Positions 44,296-53,326 of a stretch of DNA of 64,000 nt are shown piece after piece; position 1 is the stretch's first letter, and each line of letters starts with the position of its first letter. The notes beneath the pieces are model-generated. The model made no database searches. It had not been told where the DNA came from and saw only the letters and a program-made list of their open reading frames with translations. The translations under genes and the position numbers were made by a program. The DNA comes from Microvirga terrestris (lineage in GTDB: Bacteria; Pseudomonadota; Alphaproteobacteria; Rhizobiales; Beijerinckiaceae), in NCBI RefSeq assembly GCF_015694425.1, contig NZ_JADQDN010000003.1:124001-188000 (forward strand), written 5' to 3'.

Positions 44296-44477
44296 GAAGA
44301 CCTCGGGAGCGGGCGAGAAGGGCCGGACGGTCTATACGCCAAGGCTTTCGGAGCCAAGCGAAATCGCCGGAAAAGTGCTTTCCCTATAGGCACTGCGACC
44401 CTGGCGCTGTGGACGGGACGTTGACCCGGAGGCGCCCCGCACCGTAGAAGCCGCGCCTCAACCTTTCGGAGACTTTC

Positions 44478-46823
44478 ATGCTATCCATCGGTCAGCGCAT
44501 TGCGAGCGAACTGAATGTCCAGGAATGGCAGGTCAAGGCCGCCATCGATCTCCTCGACGGCGGTTCGACCGTGCCGTTCATCGCGCGCTACCGCAAGGAA
44601 GTCACCGGCACCCTGGACGATACCCAGCTGCGCACCCTGGAGGAGCGCCTGAGCTACCTGCGCGAACTGGAGAGCCGTCGCAAGACGATCCTCGACAGCA
44701 TCCGCGAGCAGGGCAAGCTGACCGATGAGCTGGCGCTCCAGATCAACACCGCCGACACCAAGGCGAGGCTCGAAGACCTCTACCTGCCCTACAAGCCGAA
44801 GCGCCGCACCAAGGCACAGATTGCCAAGGAGGCGGGACTGGAGCCGCTGGCCGACGAGCTCCTGAGCAATCCCATCCACGATCCGAAGGATGCTGCGGCT
44901 GCCTTCGTCAATCCGGACAAGGACGTGGCAACTCCGGAGGCAGCTCTCGAAGGCGCCCGCTCTATTCTGGTCGAGCGCTTTGCCGAAAACGCCGAGCTTC
45001 TGGGCGCCTTGCGTGACATCTATTGGGAGCGCGGCAGCCTCACCTCCAAGGTGCGTGATGGCAAACAGAATGACGGAGCTAAATTCTCCGACTATTTCGA
45101 TTTTGCCGAGCCGCTGCCCAAGCTGCCCTCCCACCGCATCCTCGCGCTCTTCCGCGGCGAGAAGGAGGAGATCCTTGACCTGCGCATGGAAGAGGACAAG
45201 GACGCTGCCGAGCCCGGTTATGTGAGCCGCTATGAGGGCCGCATCGCACTTGCCTTCGACATCGTCGATCAGGGACGCGCCGGCGACAAGTGGTTGCTCG
45301 ATACCGTGCGCTGGGCGTGGCGGACGAAGCTGCGCTTCTCCATCGAGCTCGACATGAAGATGAAGCTCTGGCAGCTCGCCGAGGACGAAGCCGTGAAGGT
45401 GTTCGCGGGCAACCTGCGTGACCTGCTGCTCGCAGCTCCCGCCGGCGCGCGGCCGACGCTGGGCCTCGATCCGGGCTACCGTACGGGCGTAAAGGTGGCG
45501 GTGGTGGATGCCACTGGCAAGGTGGTGGCAACGGATACCATTTACCCGCACGAACCGAAGCGCCAATGGGACGAATCCATCGCCATCTTGGCGCGTCTCT
45601 GCCGTGTGCACAAAGTCGAACTCGTCGCCATCGGCAATGGCACCGCCTCGCGCGAGACCGACAAGCTCGCGGCCGAACTGGTGTCGAAGCACCCGGACCT
45701 CCAGCTCACCAAGATCATGGTCTCGGAAGCGGGCGCCTCCGTCTATTCCGCCTCCGCCTTTGCTAGCCAGGAACTGCCGGATCTCGACGTTTCCATACGC
45801 GGCGCCGTCTCCATCGCCCGCCGCCTGCAGGATCCTCTTGCAGAGCTCGTGAAGATCGACCCGAAATCCATCGGCGTCGGGCAATACCAGCACGATCTTG
45901 CCGAGTATAAGCTCTCCCGCTCCCTCGACGCGGTGGTGGAGGATTGCGTAAACGCCGTCGGCGTTGATCTCAACACCGCCTCCGCGCCGCTGCTCGCCCG
46001 CGTGTCGGGCCTTGGCGATTGGGTTGCGCAGAACATCGTCACCCACCGCGATGCCAATGGTCCGTTCAAGACCCGCAAGGCCCTGTCCAAGGTCTCGGGT
46101 CTCGGGCCAAAGACCTTCGAGCAGGCGGCAGGCTTCCTGCGCATCCCGAATGGCGACGATCCGCTCGATGCCTCCGGCGTTCATCCGGAAGCCTATCCGG
46201 TGGTGCGCCGCATTCTGGAAGCTACGAAGAGCGACATCAAGGTCGTGATCGGCAATGGCACTGTCCTGAAGAAGCTCAACCCGCAGAGCTTCACCGACGA
46301 GAAGTTCGGCGTGCCGACCGTCAAGGATATCCTGAGCGAGTTGGAGAAGCCCGGCCGCGACCCGCGCCCCGAATTCAAGACCGCTACCTTCATGGAAGGC
46401 GTGGAGAAGATCAGCGATCTGAAGCCGGGCATGATGCTGGAAGGCGTCGTGACCAACGTGGCGGCCTTCGGAGCCTTTGTGGATGTTGGCGTGCACCAGG
46501 ACGGACTCGTCCACATCTCGGCGCTGGCCGACACCTTCGTGAAGGACCCGCGCACCGTCGTGAAACCCGGCGACATCGTGAAGGTAAAGGTGCTTGAGGT
46601 CGATATTCCCCGCAAGCGCATCTCGCTCACCATGCGCATGAGCGATCCGTCAGAAAAGCGGGCGGCCGGACGGCAAGACGACAACCGGGGAGCCTTCCAG
46701 AAGCACCGGGCTCAAGCGGAAAGAAAGCCCGCGGCACAAGCCCCCTCCTCTGGCGGCGCTTTGGCGGATGCTCTGCGCCGGGCGTCAGTGGCTGGCGGCA
46801 AGGACAAGGGCAGCCGGAAGTGA
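44478..46823 (+). CDS. tex: Tex-family S1 RNA-binding transcription accessory protein
   Basis: A 781-residue nucleic-acid-binding protein that associates with the transcription apparatus. Order: N-terminal helical region ([15 protein letters not shown] is diagnostic), YqgF-like fold (about 325-450, [17 protein letters not shown]), helix-hairpin-helix repeats (about 490-560, [29 protein letters not shown]), and an S1 domain (about 648-720, [29 protein letters not shown]). A basic, Ala/Gln-rich disordered tail follows. Single-gene unit, followed by a hairpin and the thi operon. Confidence 0.95.
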   Translation: MLSIGQRIASELNVQEWQVKAAIDLLDGGSTVPFIARYRKEVTGTLDDTQLRTLEERLSYLRELESRRKTILDSIREQGKLTDELALQINTADTKARLEDLYLPYKPKRRTKAQIAKEAGLEPLADELLSNPIHDPKDAAAAFVNPDKDVATPEAALEGARSILVERFAENAELLGALRDIYWERGSLTSKVRDGKQNDGAKFSDYFDFAEPLPKLPSHRILALFRGEKEEILDLRMEEDKDAAEPGYVSRYEGRIALAFDIVDQGRAGDKWLLDTVRWAWRTKLRFSIELDMKMKLWQLAEDEAVKVFAGNLRDLLLAAPAGARPTLGLDPGYRTGVKVAVVDATGKVVATDTIYPHEPKRQWDESIAILARLCRVHKVELVAIGNGTASRETDKLAAELVSKHPDLQLTKIMVSEAGASVYSASAFASQELPDLDVSIRGAVSIARRLQDPLAELVKIDPKSIGVGQYQHDLAEYKLSRSLDAVVEDCVNAVGVDLNTASAPLLARVSGLGDWVAQNIVTHRDANGPFKTRKALSKVSGLGPKTFEQAAGFLRIPNGDDPLDASGVHPEAYPVVRRILEATKSDIKVVIGNGTVLKKLNPQSFTDEKFGVPTVKDILSELEKPGRDPRPEFKTATFMEGVEKISDLKPGMMLEGVVTNVAAFGAFVDVGVHQDGLVHISALADTFVKDPRTVVKPGDIVKVKVLEVDIPRKRISLTMRMSDPSEKRAAGRQDDNRGAFQKHRAQAERKPAAQAPSSGGALADALRRASVAGGKDKGSRK

Positions 46824-46830
46824 CTTCAAC

Positions 46831-46853
46831 AGGGGTGGCTTGTGGCCGCCCCT
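46831..46853 (+). terminator. Hairpin after tex
   Basis: 9-bp stem AGGGGTGGC/GCCGCCCCT including one U-G pair, 5-nt loop, starting 8 bp after the tex stop. There is no T-run, so termination would be weak or rho-assisted. Confidence 0.45.
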
Positions 46854-46875
46854 GAACTGTTCTAGAAGCAAAGCG

Positions 46876-46962
46876 TCTCACGGGGAGCCTCATACGAGGC
46901 TGAGAGGTGGCCAGGCCGCCGACCCGTCGAACCTGATCCGGGTCATGCCGGCGGAGGGAATG
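46876..46962 (+). ncRNA. TPP riboswitch (THI element)
   Basis: Contains the conserved thiamine pyrophosphate aptamer blocks in order: an opening ACGGGGAGC, GCTGAGA (46899-46905), GACCCG, then GAACCTGATCCGGGTCATGCC with the GCGGAGGGA closing arm. It lies directly upstream of thiBPQ and should lower their expression when TPP is abundant. Confidence 0.94.
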
Positions 46963-46991
46963 AGCATGCGACATCGCCATCAAAGCCATGC

Positions 46992-47035
46992 CCCGTGCAA
47001 TTTGCGCCGCCTGTCCGGCCTGCCTCTTGCATGGG
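46992..47035 (+). promoter_or_regulatory. Possible Shine-Dalgarno-sequestering helix of the TPP riboswitch
   Basis: CCCGTGCAA (46992-47000) can pair with TTGCATGGG (47027-47035), 9 bp with one U-G pair. The second arm covers the start of GGGAG (47033-47037), the only plausible ribosome binding site of thiB. No terminator is seen, so control is probably translational. Confidence 0.45.
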
Positions 47036-47047
47036 AGCGCCCTTAAG

Positions 47048-48052
47048 ATGTTACGCCGACTGCTTCTCACCCTTGTTTCGCTCGGGCTCGCCACCAGTCT
47101 TGCCCAGGCGCAGACCAAGCCAATGCTCACCGTCTACACCTACAGCTCGTTTGCCGGGAAATACGGCCCCGCCAAGACCATCGAGGAACGCTTCGAGGCG
47201 ACCTGCAACTGCGATCTCACCTGGGTCACGGCCGAGGACGCGGGCAGCCTGCTCGGTCGGCTGCGTCTCGAAGGCCAGAACACCAAGGCCGATGCGGTCG
47301 TGGGCCTCGACATGAACCTCGTGGCGGAAGCCAAATCCCTCAACCTCTTCGCTCCGCATGGCGCCGAGGTGAAGGACTTGTCGCTGCCCATCGAATGGAA
47401 GGATGACACCTTCATCCCGTTCGACTGGGGCTACTACGCGTTCGTGTACGATTCCAACAAGCTGCGTAACCCGCCCAAGAGCCTAAGGGAATTGGTCGAC
47501 AATCCCAACGGACCCAAGGTGGTGCTGCAGGATCCCCGCACCAGCGCGCCTGGCCTCGGCCTCCTTCTCTGGATGCAGAAGGTCTATGGCGACAAGGCCG
47601 ACGAGGCCTGGGGCAAGCTGAAGCCCCGCATCGTCACCTTCACCAAGGGCTGGTCGGAAGCCTATGGCCTCTTCATGAAGGGTGAGGCCGACATGGTGAT
47701 GTCCTACACCACGTCTCCCGCCTATCACATCGTCGCGGAGAAGAAGGATAACTACAAGGCTGCCGCCTTCACCGAAGGGCATTACCTTCATGTCGAACTC
47801 GCCGGCATGACGCGAACCACAAAGCAGCCGGAGCTTGCGAAGAAGTTCATGGCCTTCATCCTGAGCGAAGGGTTCCAGACGGCGATCCCGGAGACCAACT
47901 GGATGTATCCGGCCAAGAACCCGCCCTCCGGCACGCCTGAAGCTCTCAAGGGAATGATCCAGCCGAGCCAGGCGCTTCTCTTCACACCCGAGGAGGTGCA
48001 GCAGAACCGCCGCACCTTCACCGATGCCTGGCTCAACGCCACGGCGCGCTGA
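47048..48052 (+). CDS. thiB: Thiamine ABC transporter, periplasmic binding protein
   Basis: A 334-residue secreted protein that binds thiamine or TPP for uptake. A signal peptide (about 1-21, ending SLAQAQ) precedes LTVYTYSSFAGKYGPAKTIEERF, the typical ThiB start. EWKDDTFIPFDWGYYAFVYD and VMSYTTSPAYHI are further family motifs. The ATG at 47048 is chosen because it begins the signal peptide; an in-frame ATG at 46988 would add a cysteine-rich stretch. Its stop is 6 bp before thiP. Controlled by the TPP riboswitch upstream. Confidence 0.94.
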   Translation: MLRRLLLTLVSLGLATSLAQAQTKPMLTVYTYSSFAGKYGPAKTIEERFEATCNCDLTWVTAEDAGSLLGRLRLEGQNTKADAVVGLDMNLVAEAKSLNLFAPHGAEVKDLSLPIEWKDDTFIPFDWGYYAFVYDSNKLRNPPKSLRELVDNPNGPKVVLQDPRTSAPGLGLLLWMQKVYGDKADEAWGKLKPRIVTFTKGWSEAYGLFMKGEADMVMSYTTSPAYHIVAEKKDNYKAAAFTEGHYLHVELAGMTRTTKQPELAKKFMAFILSEGFQTAIPETNWMYPAKNPPSGTPEALKGMIQPSQALLFTPEEVQQNRRTFTDAWLNATAR

Positions 48053-48058
48053 TCGCCG

Positions 48059-49636
48059 ATGCTGACCTTGAGGCTGCCCCATCCCGGAACCCTGGTGGCT
48101 TTCGCCATCCTTGGGCTGGTTGCGGGCGGCTTCATCGCGCTTGCCACATTCGATGGAGGAGCGCCGACGCTTTTCTCCATCGGCCCTTACCTCGGTCGCG
48201 TGCTCGCCTTCTCGATCATCCAGGCGACGCTCTCGACCGTATTTTCGCTTGCCCTCGGCATCGGATTGGCGCTTGCGCTTGTGCGCCGCTCATTCCCGGG
48301 CCGGAGCATCGTTCTGGCGGCCTTGAGTACCACGATGGCGATGCCGACCATCGTGGCAGTTTTCGCGGTTTTCGCCGTGTATGGCCGCAGCGGCTGGCTC
48401 TCCGAAGGACTCGTCTTCCTCGGATGGCCGGGCGGCATCAGCATCTTCGGCTACCCGGGCATTCTCATCGCTCATGTGTTCCTGAACGCTCCCTTCGTGG
48501 CGCGGATCACGCTGGACGGCTTGAACCAGATTCCCGCCGAACACTGGCGTCTCGCCACCGCCTTCGGGTTTACGCCAGCGCAGATCTTTCGCCACCTCGA
48601 CTGGCCCATGCTGCGCGCAGAGCTGCCCGGCATCGCAGGCCTCATCTTTCTCATGTGCTTCAAGAGCTTTGCCATCGTGCTGGCCCTCGGAGGAGGTCCG
48701 AGCCGTTCCACTCTCGAAGTGGCGATCTACGAGGCTCTCAAGATCGACCTCGACTTCGGCCGCGTCGCCTGGCTGGCGCTGATCCAGCTCGTGATCTGTC
48801 TGTCGATGACGGCGCTGTTGCACTGGGCCTTCACGCGACCGCCCGTCGGACACACCGTCCGCAGCCTCGTCCGCCGGCCCGATGCCAATGCCCACAGCCT
48901 GAAGATCCTGGACGCCATTGTGCTCGCAATCGCAACCCTGTTCATCGCGCCGCTCGCCCTCAGCGTCCTGACAGGGCTTCGCAACATTCCCGACATTCTA
49001 GAAGCGGATCTTCTTCAAGCCTTCATTACGAGCATGGCTATCGCCGCTACAGCAGCTGTGATCGCCTGCATTCTGGCGCTCGCGCTCGCCTCCGCAGCAC
49101 GGCGCAGGCGTCTTGTCCTTCGTTCGCCCCGCATCGCGGCCTTCTATGATTTTCTGCCCGATACTCTTCTCGCCGTTCCTCCCTTTGCGCTCACGGCGGG
49201 TCTCTTCCTGCTGATCCAGCGTTTTGGCGATCCATCCTCCGCCGGTCTCATCCTCCTGCCGCTCATCAACGGGCTAGCTGCCGTACCCTTCGCTTACCGC
49301 TTCGTCGCACCGCATTTGCTCACCGTCGAGGAACGCTACGGCCGGGTGGCGGCCTCGCTGGGCGTCACCGGATGGGCGAAGCTGACGATCATGGATTGGC
49401 CCGTGCTCAAGCGCCCACTCGCGGCAGGCTTCGCCCTCGCCATGGCCCTGTCATTCGGCGATTTTGGCATCATCGCACTTTTCGGCGGCACTGAACTGGT
49501 GACACTGCCATACCTTCTCTACGAGCGCCTCGGCGCCTACCGATTGGATGAAGCCTCAGCCATAGGTCTCGTCATCGTTCTCGTCGCCTTCCTTCTCGCT
49601 CACGTTTCAGGTCGCCTGTCCCATGCTGGTCATTGA
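48059..49636 (+). CDS. thiP: Thiamine ABC transporter, permease
   Basis: A 525-residue inner-membrane permease made of two fused binding-protein-dependent transport domains with about twelve hydrophobic segments. Each half carries an EAA-type loop that contacts ThiQ: EHWRLATAFGFTPAQIFRHLDWP in the first, EERYGRVAASLGVTGWAKLTIMDWP in the second. It overlaps thiQ by 14 bp, indicating coupled translation in the thiBPQ operon. Confidence 0.94.
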   Translation: MLTLRLPHPGTLVAFAILGLVAGGFIALATFDGGAPTLFSIGPYLGRVLAFSIIQATLSTVFSLALGIGLALALVRRSFPGRSIVLAALSTTMAMPTIVAVFAVFAVYGRSGWLSEGLVFLGWPGGISIFGYPGILIAHVFLNAPFVARITLDGLNQIPAEHWRLATAFGFTPAQIFRHLDWPMLRAELPGIAGLIFLMCFKSFAIVLALGGGPSRSTLEVAIYEALKIDLDFGRVAWLALIQLVICLSMTALLHWAFTRPPVGHTVRSLVRRPDANAHSLKILDAIVLAIATLFIAPLALSVLTGLRNIPDILEADLLQAFITSMAIAATAAVIACILALALASAARRRRLVLRSPRIAAFYDFLPDTLLAVPPFALTAGLFLLIQRFGDPSSAGLILLPLINGLAAVPFAYRFVAPHLLTVEERYGRVAASLGVTGWAKLTIMDWPVLKRPLAAGFALAMALSFGDFGIIALFGGTELVTLPYLLYERLGAYRLDEASAIGLVIVLVAFLLAHVSGRLSHAGH

Positions 49637-50324
49637 GAACTGCCGTCTGACCTGGTCCGATTTCGTGGCCGACTACTCGCTGACGGTGAAGGCGGGACAT
49701 TTGTGCGCCGTCATCGGCCCATCAGGCGGCGGCAAGACTACCCTGCTCCACATGATCGCAGGCTTCGAGACGCCGGAGAGCGGTACTTTGACCTTCGCTG
49801 GCCAGAACCTGCTGCCGCTCGCGCCGGCCAAGCGACCTGTCGCTATCGTGTTCCAGGATCACAACCTGTTCCCGCACCTGAACGTCACGCAGAACGTCGG
49901 CCTTGGAATACGGCCCTCGCTGCATCTGACCGAGAATGAAAAGCAACTCATTGCGCAAACCTTGGAGGCCGTCGGCCTTGAAGGCTTCGACATCCGCAAG
50001 CCGGGCGAGATGTCGGGAGGGCAGCGCCAGCGCGTGGCGCTCGCCCGTGCCCTGGTTTCGGGCCGCCCGCTGATCCTGCTCGACGAGCCCTTCAGCAGCC
50101 TGGATCCTACCTTGCGCCGGGACATGATTCTTCTCGTCGACGAGATGCGGCGCAAACGCCCCGTCACCATCCTCATGACGATCCACACCCCTGAGGATGC
50201 CGCCGACGTGGCCGATCAGATGGCCTTCGTTGCTGATGGCAAGGTCGTAGCTTCAGGTCGACCCACCGAGATTCTCAATAGCGCACTGGCGCCGAGGATC
50301 GCGGCAGCCGTCTCGAACTCATAG
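49623..50324 (+). CDS. thiQ: Thiamine ABC transporter, ATP-binding protein
   Basis: A 233-residue ATPase energising thiamine uptake. Walker A GPSGGGKTTLL, Q-loop FQDHNLFPHLNV, signature MSGGQRQRVALARAL, Walker B LILLDEPFSSLD and the switch His in MTIHTP are intact. Last gene of the thi operon. Its stop is 10 bp from that of the convergent sugar ABC ATPase gene, with only a 5-bp GAGGC/GCCTC hairpin between them. Confidence 0.94.
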   Translation: MLVIENCRLTWSDFVADYSLTVKAGHLCAVIGPSGGGKTTLLHMIAGFETPESGTLTFAGQNLLPLAPAKRPVAIVFQDHNLFPHLNVTQNVGLGIRPSLHLTENEKQLIAQTLEAVGLEGFDIRKPGEMSGGQRQRVALARALVSGRPLILLDEPFSSLDPTLRRDMILLVDEMRRKRPVTILMTIHTPEDAADVADQMAFVADGKVVASGRPTEILNSALAPRIAAAVSNS

Positions 50325-50334
50325 AGGCTGCGCC

Positions 50335-51426
50335 TCAGAAGCGCTCGGGCAGAACCGACAGGCCTGCCGCGTCGAAGACGTGGAGCGCACGGGTCGGCAC
50401 ATGGGCCGTATAGGTGCCGCCCGGGCTTGCCTCGGTCTCGCCGGGCGCGCGGACAATCACATCGTCACCACTGGCCAAGCGCATGTAGACATAGCTCGAC
50501 TCACCCAATTGCTCCACGGCGTCGATGGTACCCCTGAGGGATGTGGAATCCGCCCCCCCCACTTCCATGTGCTCGGGCCGGATGCCCACCGTCACATGGT
50601 CGCCGGGCTTCACACCGTCAGGCCTAACATCCAGGGTAGCCTCGGTGCCGGCGAAGGCGATGATGGCCTGCCCTTCGCTGACCCGAAGAACCTGTCCCTT
50701 GATGAAGTTCATGCGTGGCGAGCCGATGAAGCCCGCAACGAACAGGTTGCGGGGAGAGCGATAAAGCTCCAGCGGCGCTCCGACCTGCTCGATCCGGCCC
50801 TGGTTCAGCACTACGATCTTGGAAGCCAGCGTCATGGCCTCGACCTGATCGTGGGTGACGTAGATCATGGTGGCGCCGAGATCCCGGTGGAGCTTGGCGA
50901 TCTCGAGGCGGGTGTTGACGCGCAAGGCCGCATCGAGGTTCGACAAAGGTTCGTCGAAGAGAAAGACGCTGGGGTTGCGCACGATGGCGCGTCCGATGGC
51001 GACGCGCTGCCTCTGGCCGCCGGAGAGTTCCCGTGGCTTGCGGTCGAGAAGCGGGGTGAGCTTCAGGATTTCGGCCGCCTGCCGCACCCGACGGTCCGCC
51101 TCCGCCTTGTCAGTCTTGGCAAATTTCAGCCCGAAGGCCATATTCTTGTAGACATTCATATGCGGGTAGAGCGCATAGGACTGGAACACCATGGCGATCT
51201 TGCGATCCGCCGGCGGCAGCTCATTGACCCGCTGACTGCCGATCCGGATCTCGCCGCCGCTCACCGTCTCAAGACCCGCGATGATGCGCAGCAAGGTGGA
51301 CTTGCCGCAGCCGGACGGACCAACGAAGACGACGAACTCGCCATCATCCACGGAGAGATTTATATCCCGAAGGATCTCGGTGGCCCCGAAGGATTTGGCA
51401 ACTCCGTGGAGGGAGACATCAGCCAT
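50335..51426 (-). CDS. Sugar ABC transporter ATP-binding protein (UgpC/MsmK type)
   Basis: A 363-residue ATPase of CUT1 carbohydrate importers. Walker A GPSGCGKSTLLRIIAG, signature LSGGQRQRVAIGRAIVR and Walker B VFLFDEPLSNLD are followed by a C-terminal TOBE/OB regulatory region (about 240-363), as in UgpC and MalK. The ATG at 51426 has AGGAA 9 bp upstream; a TTG at 51435 is possible. Last gene of the binding protein-permease-permease-ATPase operon on the minus strand. Its nag-type neighbours suggest an amino-sugar substrate. Confidence 0.93.
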   Translation of the reverse strand: MADVSLHGVAKSFGATEILRDINLSVDDGEFVVFVGPSGCGKSTLLRIIAGLETVSGGEIRIGSQRVNELPPADRKIAMVFQSYALYPHMNVYKNMAFGLKFAKTDKAEADRRVRQAAEILKLTPLLDRKPRELSGGQRQRVAIGRAIVRNPSVFLFDEPLSNLDAALRVNTRLEIAKLHRDLGATMIYVTHDQVEAMTLASKIVVLNQGRIEQVGAPLELYRSPRNLFVAGFIGSPRMNFIKGQVLRVSEGQAIIAFAGTEATLDVRPDGVKPGDHVTVGIRPEHMEVGGADSTSLRGTIDAVEQLGESSYVYMRLASGDDVIVRAPGETEASPGGTYTAHVPTRALHVFDAAGLSVLPERF

Positions 51427-51451
51427 TGCGGTCAATTCCTGGAAGGGGCTG

Positions 51452-52279
51452 TCACTTCACGGCGCCGGCGGTCAGGCCACGCACGAGATAGCGGGAGAAG
51501 AGAAGGTAGAGGACGAGGACCGGCGCAATCGCCAGCGTCAGAGAAGCAAGCACTGCATTCCAGTCGGTCACGTACTGACCAATGAACTGCTGCACACCAA
51601 GCGTAATCGTCTGCTTGCCGTCGCCGGGCGCCAGAATCAGCGGAAACCAGAGGTCGTTCCAGACCGGCACCATGGTGAACACGGCGACAGTCGCGATGGC
51701 CGGGCTGATCAGCGGCAGGATGATGCTGAAGAAAATCCGGTACTCACTGACTCCGTCGCAGCGGGCGGCATCACGCAGATCCTTCGGGATCTGCTGGATG
51801 AACTCGCCGAGGATCAGGATCGCGAGCGGCAGGCCCTGCGCCACATAGACGAGAATGAGCGCGGTGAGGGTGTTGACGAGATTCAGCTCCACCATCATGC
51901 GCAGGATGCTGACACTGCCCAGCCGGATCGGCACCATGATGCCGATGGCAAGGTAAAGGCTGAGTAGGGTGTTGCCGCGAAAGCGATATTCCGTAAGCGC
52001 CCAGGCCGCCATGGCCCCGATGAGCACGATGAGCACCAGGGACACGACCGTGACAGTCAGGCTGTTGAAGAAGTAGAGGCCGAAATCGGAATTGGCGAAA
52101 ACCCGGTCGAAGCCGATGGTCGTCCATGTCTGGCCGTTCGGAAGGCCGAGCGGGTCGGCGAAGATCGCCCGCCGGGTCTTGAAGGCGTTGATCAGGATCA
52201 GAAAGATCGGGCCGAGCGCCAGGACCGTATAGAGGATGAGGGCAATGTGGACAGCGATGCGGCCGGGCCTGATGGTCAT
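51452..52279 (-). CDS. Sugar ABC transporter permease (MalG/UgpE type)
   Basis: A 275-residue inner-membrane subunit with six hydrophobic segments. The EAA loop DLRDAARCDGVSEYRIFFSIILPLISPAI, which docks the ATPase, is clearly present, and the protein ends with the SRYLVRGLTAGAVK tail typical of this subunit. It lies 25 bp before the ATPase gene and 13 bp after the other permease, so all are cotranscribed. Confidence 0.93.
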   Translation of the reverse strand: MTIRPGRIAVHIALILYTVLALGPIFLILINAFKTRRAIFADPLGLPNGQTWTTIGFDRVFANSDFGLYFFNSLTVTVVSLVLIVLIGAMAAWALTEYRFRGNTLLSLYLAIGIMVPIRLGSVSILRMMVELNLVNTLTALILVYVAQGLPLAILILGEFIQQIPKDLRDAARCDGVSEYRIFFSIILPLISPAIATVAVFTMVPVWNDLWFPLILAPGDGKQTITLGVQQFIGQYVTDWNAVLASLTLAIAPVLVLYLLFSRYLVRGLTAGAVK

Positions 52280-52292
52280 GTCCCGGGTCTCC

Positions 52293-53255
52293 TTAGAAGG
52301 TATGCCGCTGCAGCCGCCGCTGCACGCCGAACAGGTAGATCAGCACCCCGATCAGGATGATGACCAGCATGGCGGTCGCCACCGCCGCGCCCATAGTCGG
52401 GCTGCCGACCTGAAGCTGGAAGCCGAAGAAAGTGCGATAGAAGAAGGTGCCGAGAATGTCGGTGGAGAAGTTCGGGCCCGCCAGCGCGCCCTTGATGGCG
52501 TAGATCAGGTCGAAGGCGTTGAAGTTGGCGACAAACGTGAGAATCGACACGACACCGAGCGTCGGCAAAATGAGCGGGAGGCGCACGAACCAGAACACAC
52601 TGAACGGCCCTGCCCCGTCCACCGTCGCGGCATCGAGGAGATCGTCGGGAATGTTCAGAAGGGCCGCATAGATCAGCATCATCGGGATGCCGACGAACTG
52701 CCACACCGAGATGAGCGAAACTGTCAGCAGGGCGGTCGATTCCTGCCCCAGCCACGGGCCGAAAAAGCCACCGAGCCCCACCATCTTCAACAGGCTCGGC
52801 GCGATGCCCCAGAGCGGGTTCAGCATCAGCTGCCAGATGAAGCCGATGATGACCACCGACAGCATGGTCGGCAGGAAGATCAGCGTTCGGTAGACGCTAC
52901 CACCGGTGAGCCGCGGCAGGCTGAGCAGCATGGCGAGGCCAAGACCGATGCCGTTCTGCACCACCATGTGGATGGCGAAGAAGATCAGGTTGTTGCGGAA
53001 AGCGTTCCAGAACTGGACCGACCAGTTGGGATCCGTCAGGAGCGTGTAGAAGTTCTGGAGGCCAACGAAGCTGCGCACGCCCGTCTCATCGCCGGCATAA
53101 AGGCTCAGGCGGATGGTATCGATCAACGGATAGATCGAGAACAGCGTGTAGATTGCCAGCGCCGGTGCGAGGAAGACCGCAATGTGAAGCGGAAAACGCG
53201 AACGGGCCGGTACCGCATCCGCCGCCTGCACGCTGGGGGCCGTGAGATCCGTCAT
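52293..53255 (-). CDS. Sugar ABC transporter permease (MalF/UgpA type)
   Basis: A 320-residue inner-membrane subunit with six main hydrophobic segments. The EAA loop is IPDDLLDAATVDGAGPFSVFWFVRLPLILPTLG. An N-terminal extension (about 1-25) is typical of the MalF-like partner. It forms the heterodimeric channel with the downstream permease. A hairpin separates it from the upstream binding-protein gene. Confidence 0.93.
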   Translation of the reverse strand: MTDLTAPSVQAADAVPARSRFPLHIAVFLAPALAIYTLFSIYPLIDTIRLSLYAGDETGVRSFVGLQNFYTLLTDPNWSVQFWNAFRNNLIFFAIHMVVQNGIGLGLAMLLSLPRLTGGSVYRTLIFLPTMLSVVIIGFIWQLMLNPLWGIAPSLLKMVGLGGFFGPWLGQESTALLTVSLISVWQFVGIPMMLIYAALLNIPDDLLDAATVDGAGPFSVFWFVRLPLILPTLGVVSILTFVANFNAFDLIYAIKGALAGPNFSTDILGTFFYRTFFGFQLQVGSPTMGAAVATAMLVIILIGVLIYLFGVQRRLQRHTF

Positions 53256-53281
53256 GCTGCTCCGGACTGATGGAGAAAAGG

Positions 53282-53312
53282 AGGCGGGCTGCCCGCTCGG
53301 GGCAACCCGCCT
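53282..53312 (-). terminator. Intercistronic hairpin after the sugar-binding protein gene
   Basis: Stem AGGCGGG/CCCGCCT, one mismatch, then TGCCC/GGGCA with a 5-nt loop, followed on the minus strand by CCTTTTCTCC. Probably a partial terminator or RNA-stabilising structure favouring the binding-protein message. Confidence 0.65.
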
Positions 53313-53326
53313 GACACTGTCAGAGG

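Noticed and set aside
44481..46514. A 677-codon open frame antisense to tex
   Set aside because: Shadow frame produced by GC-rich third positions. The protein has no family features, and tex is complete on the other strand.
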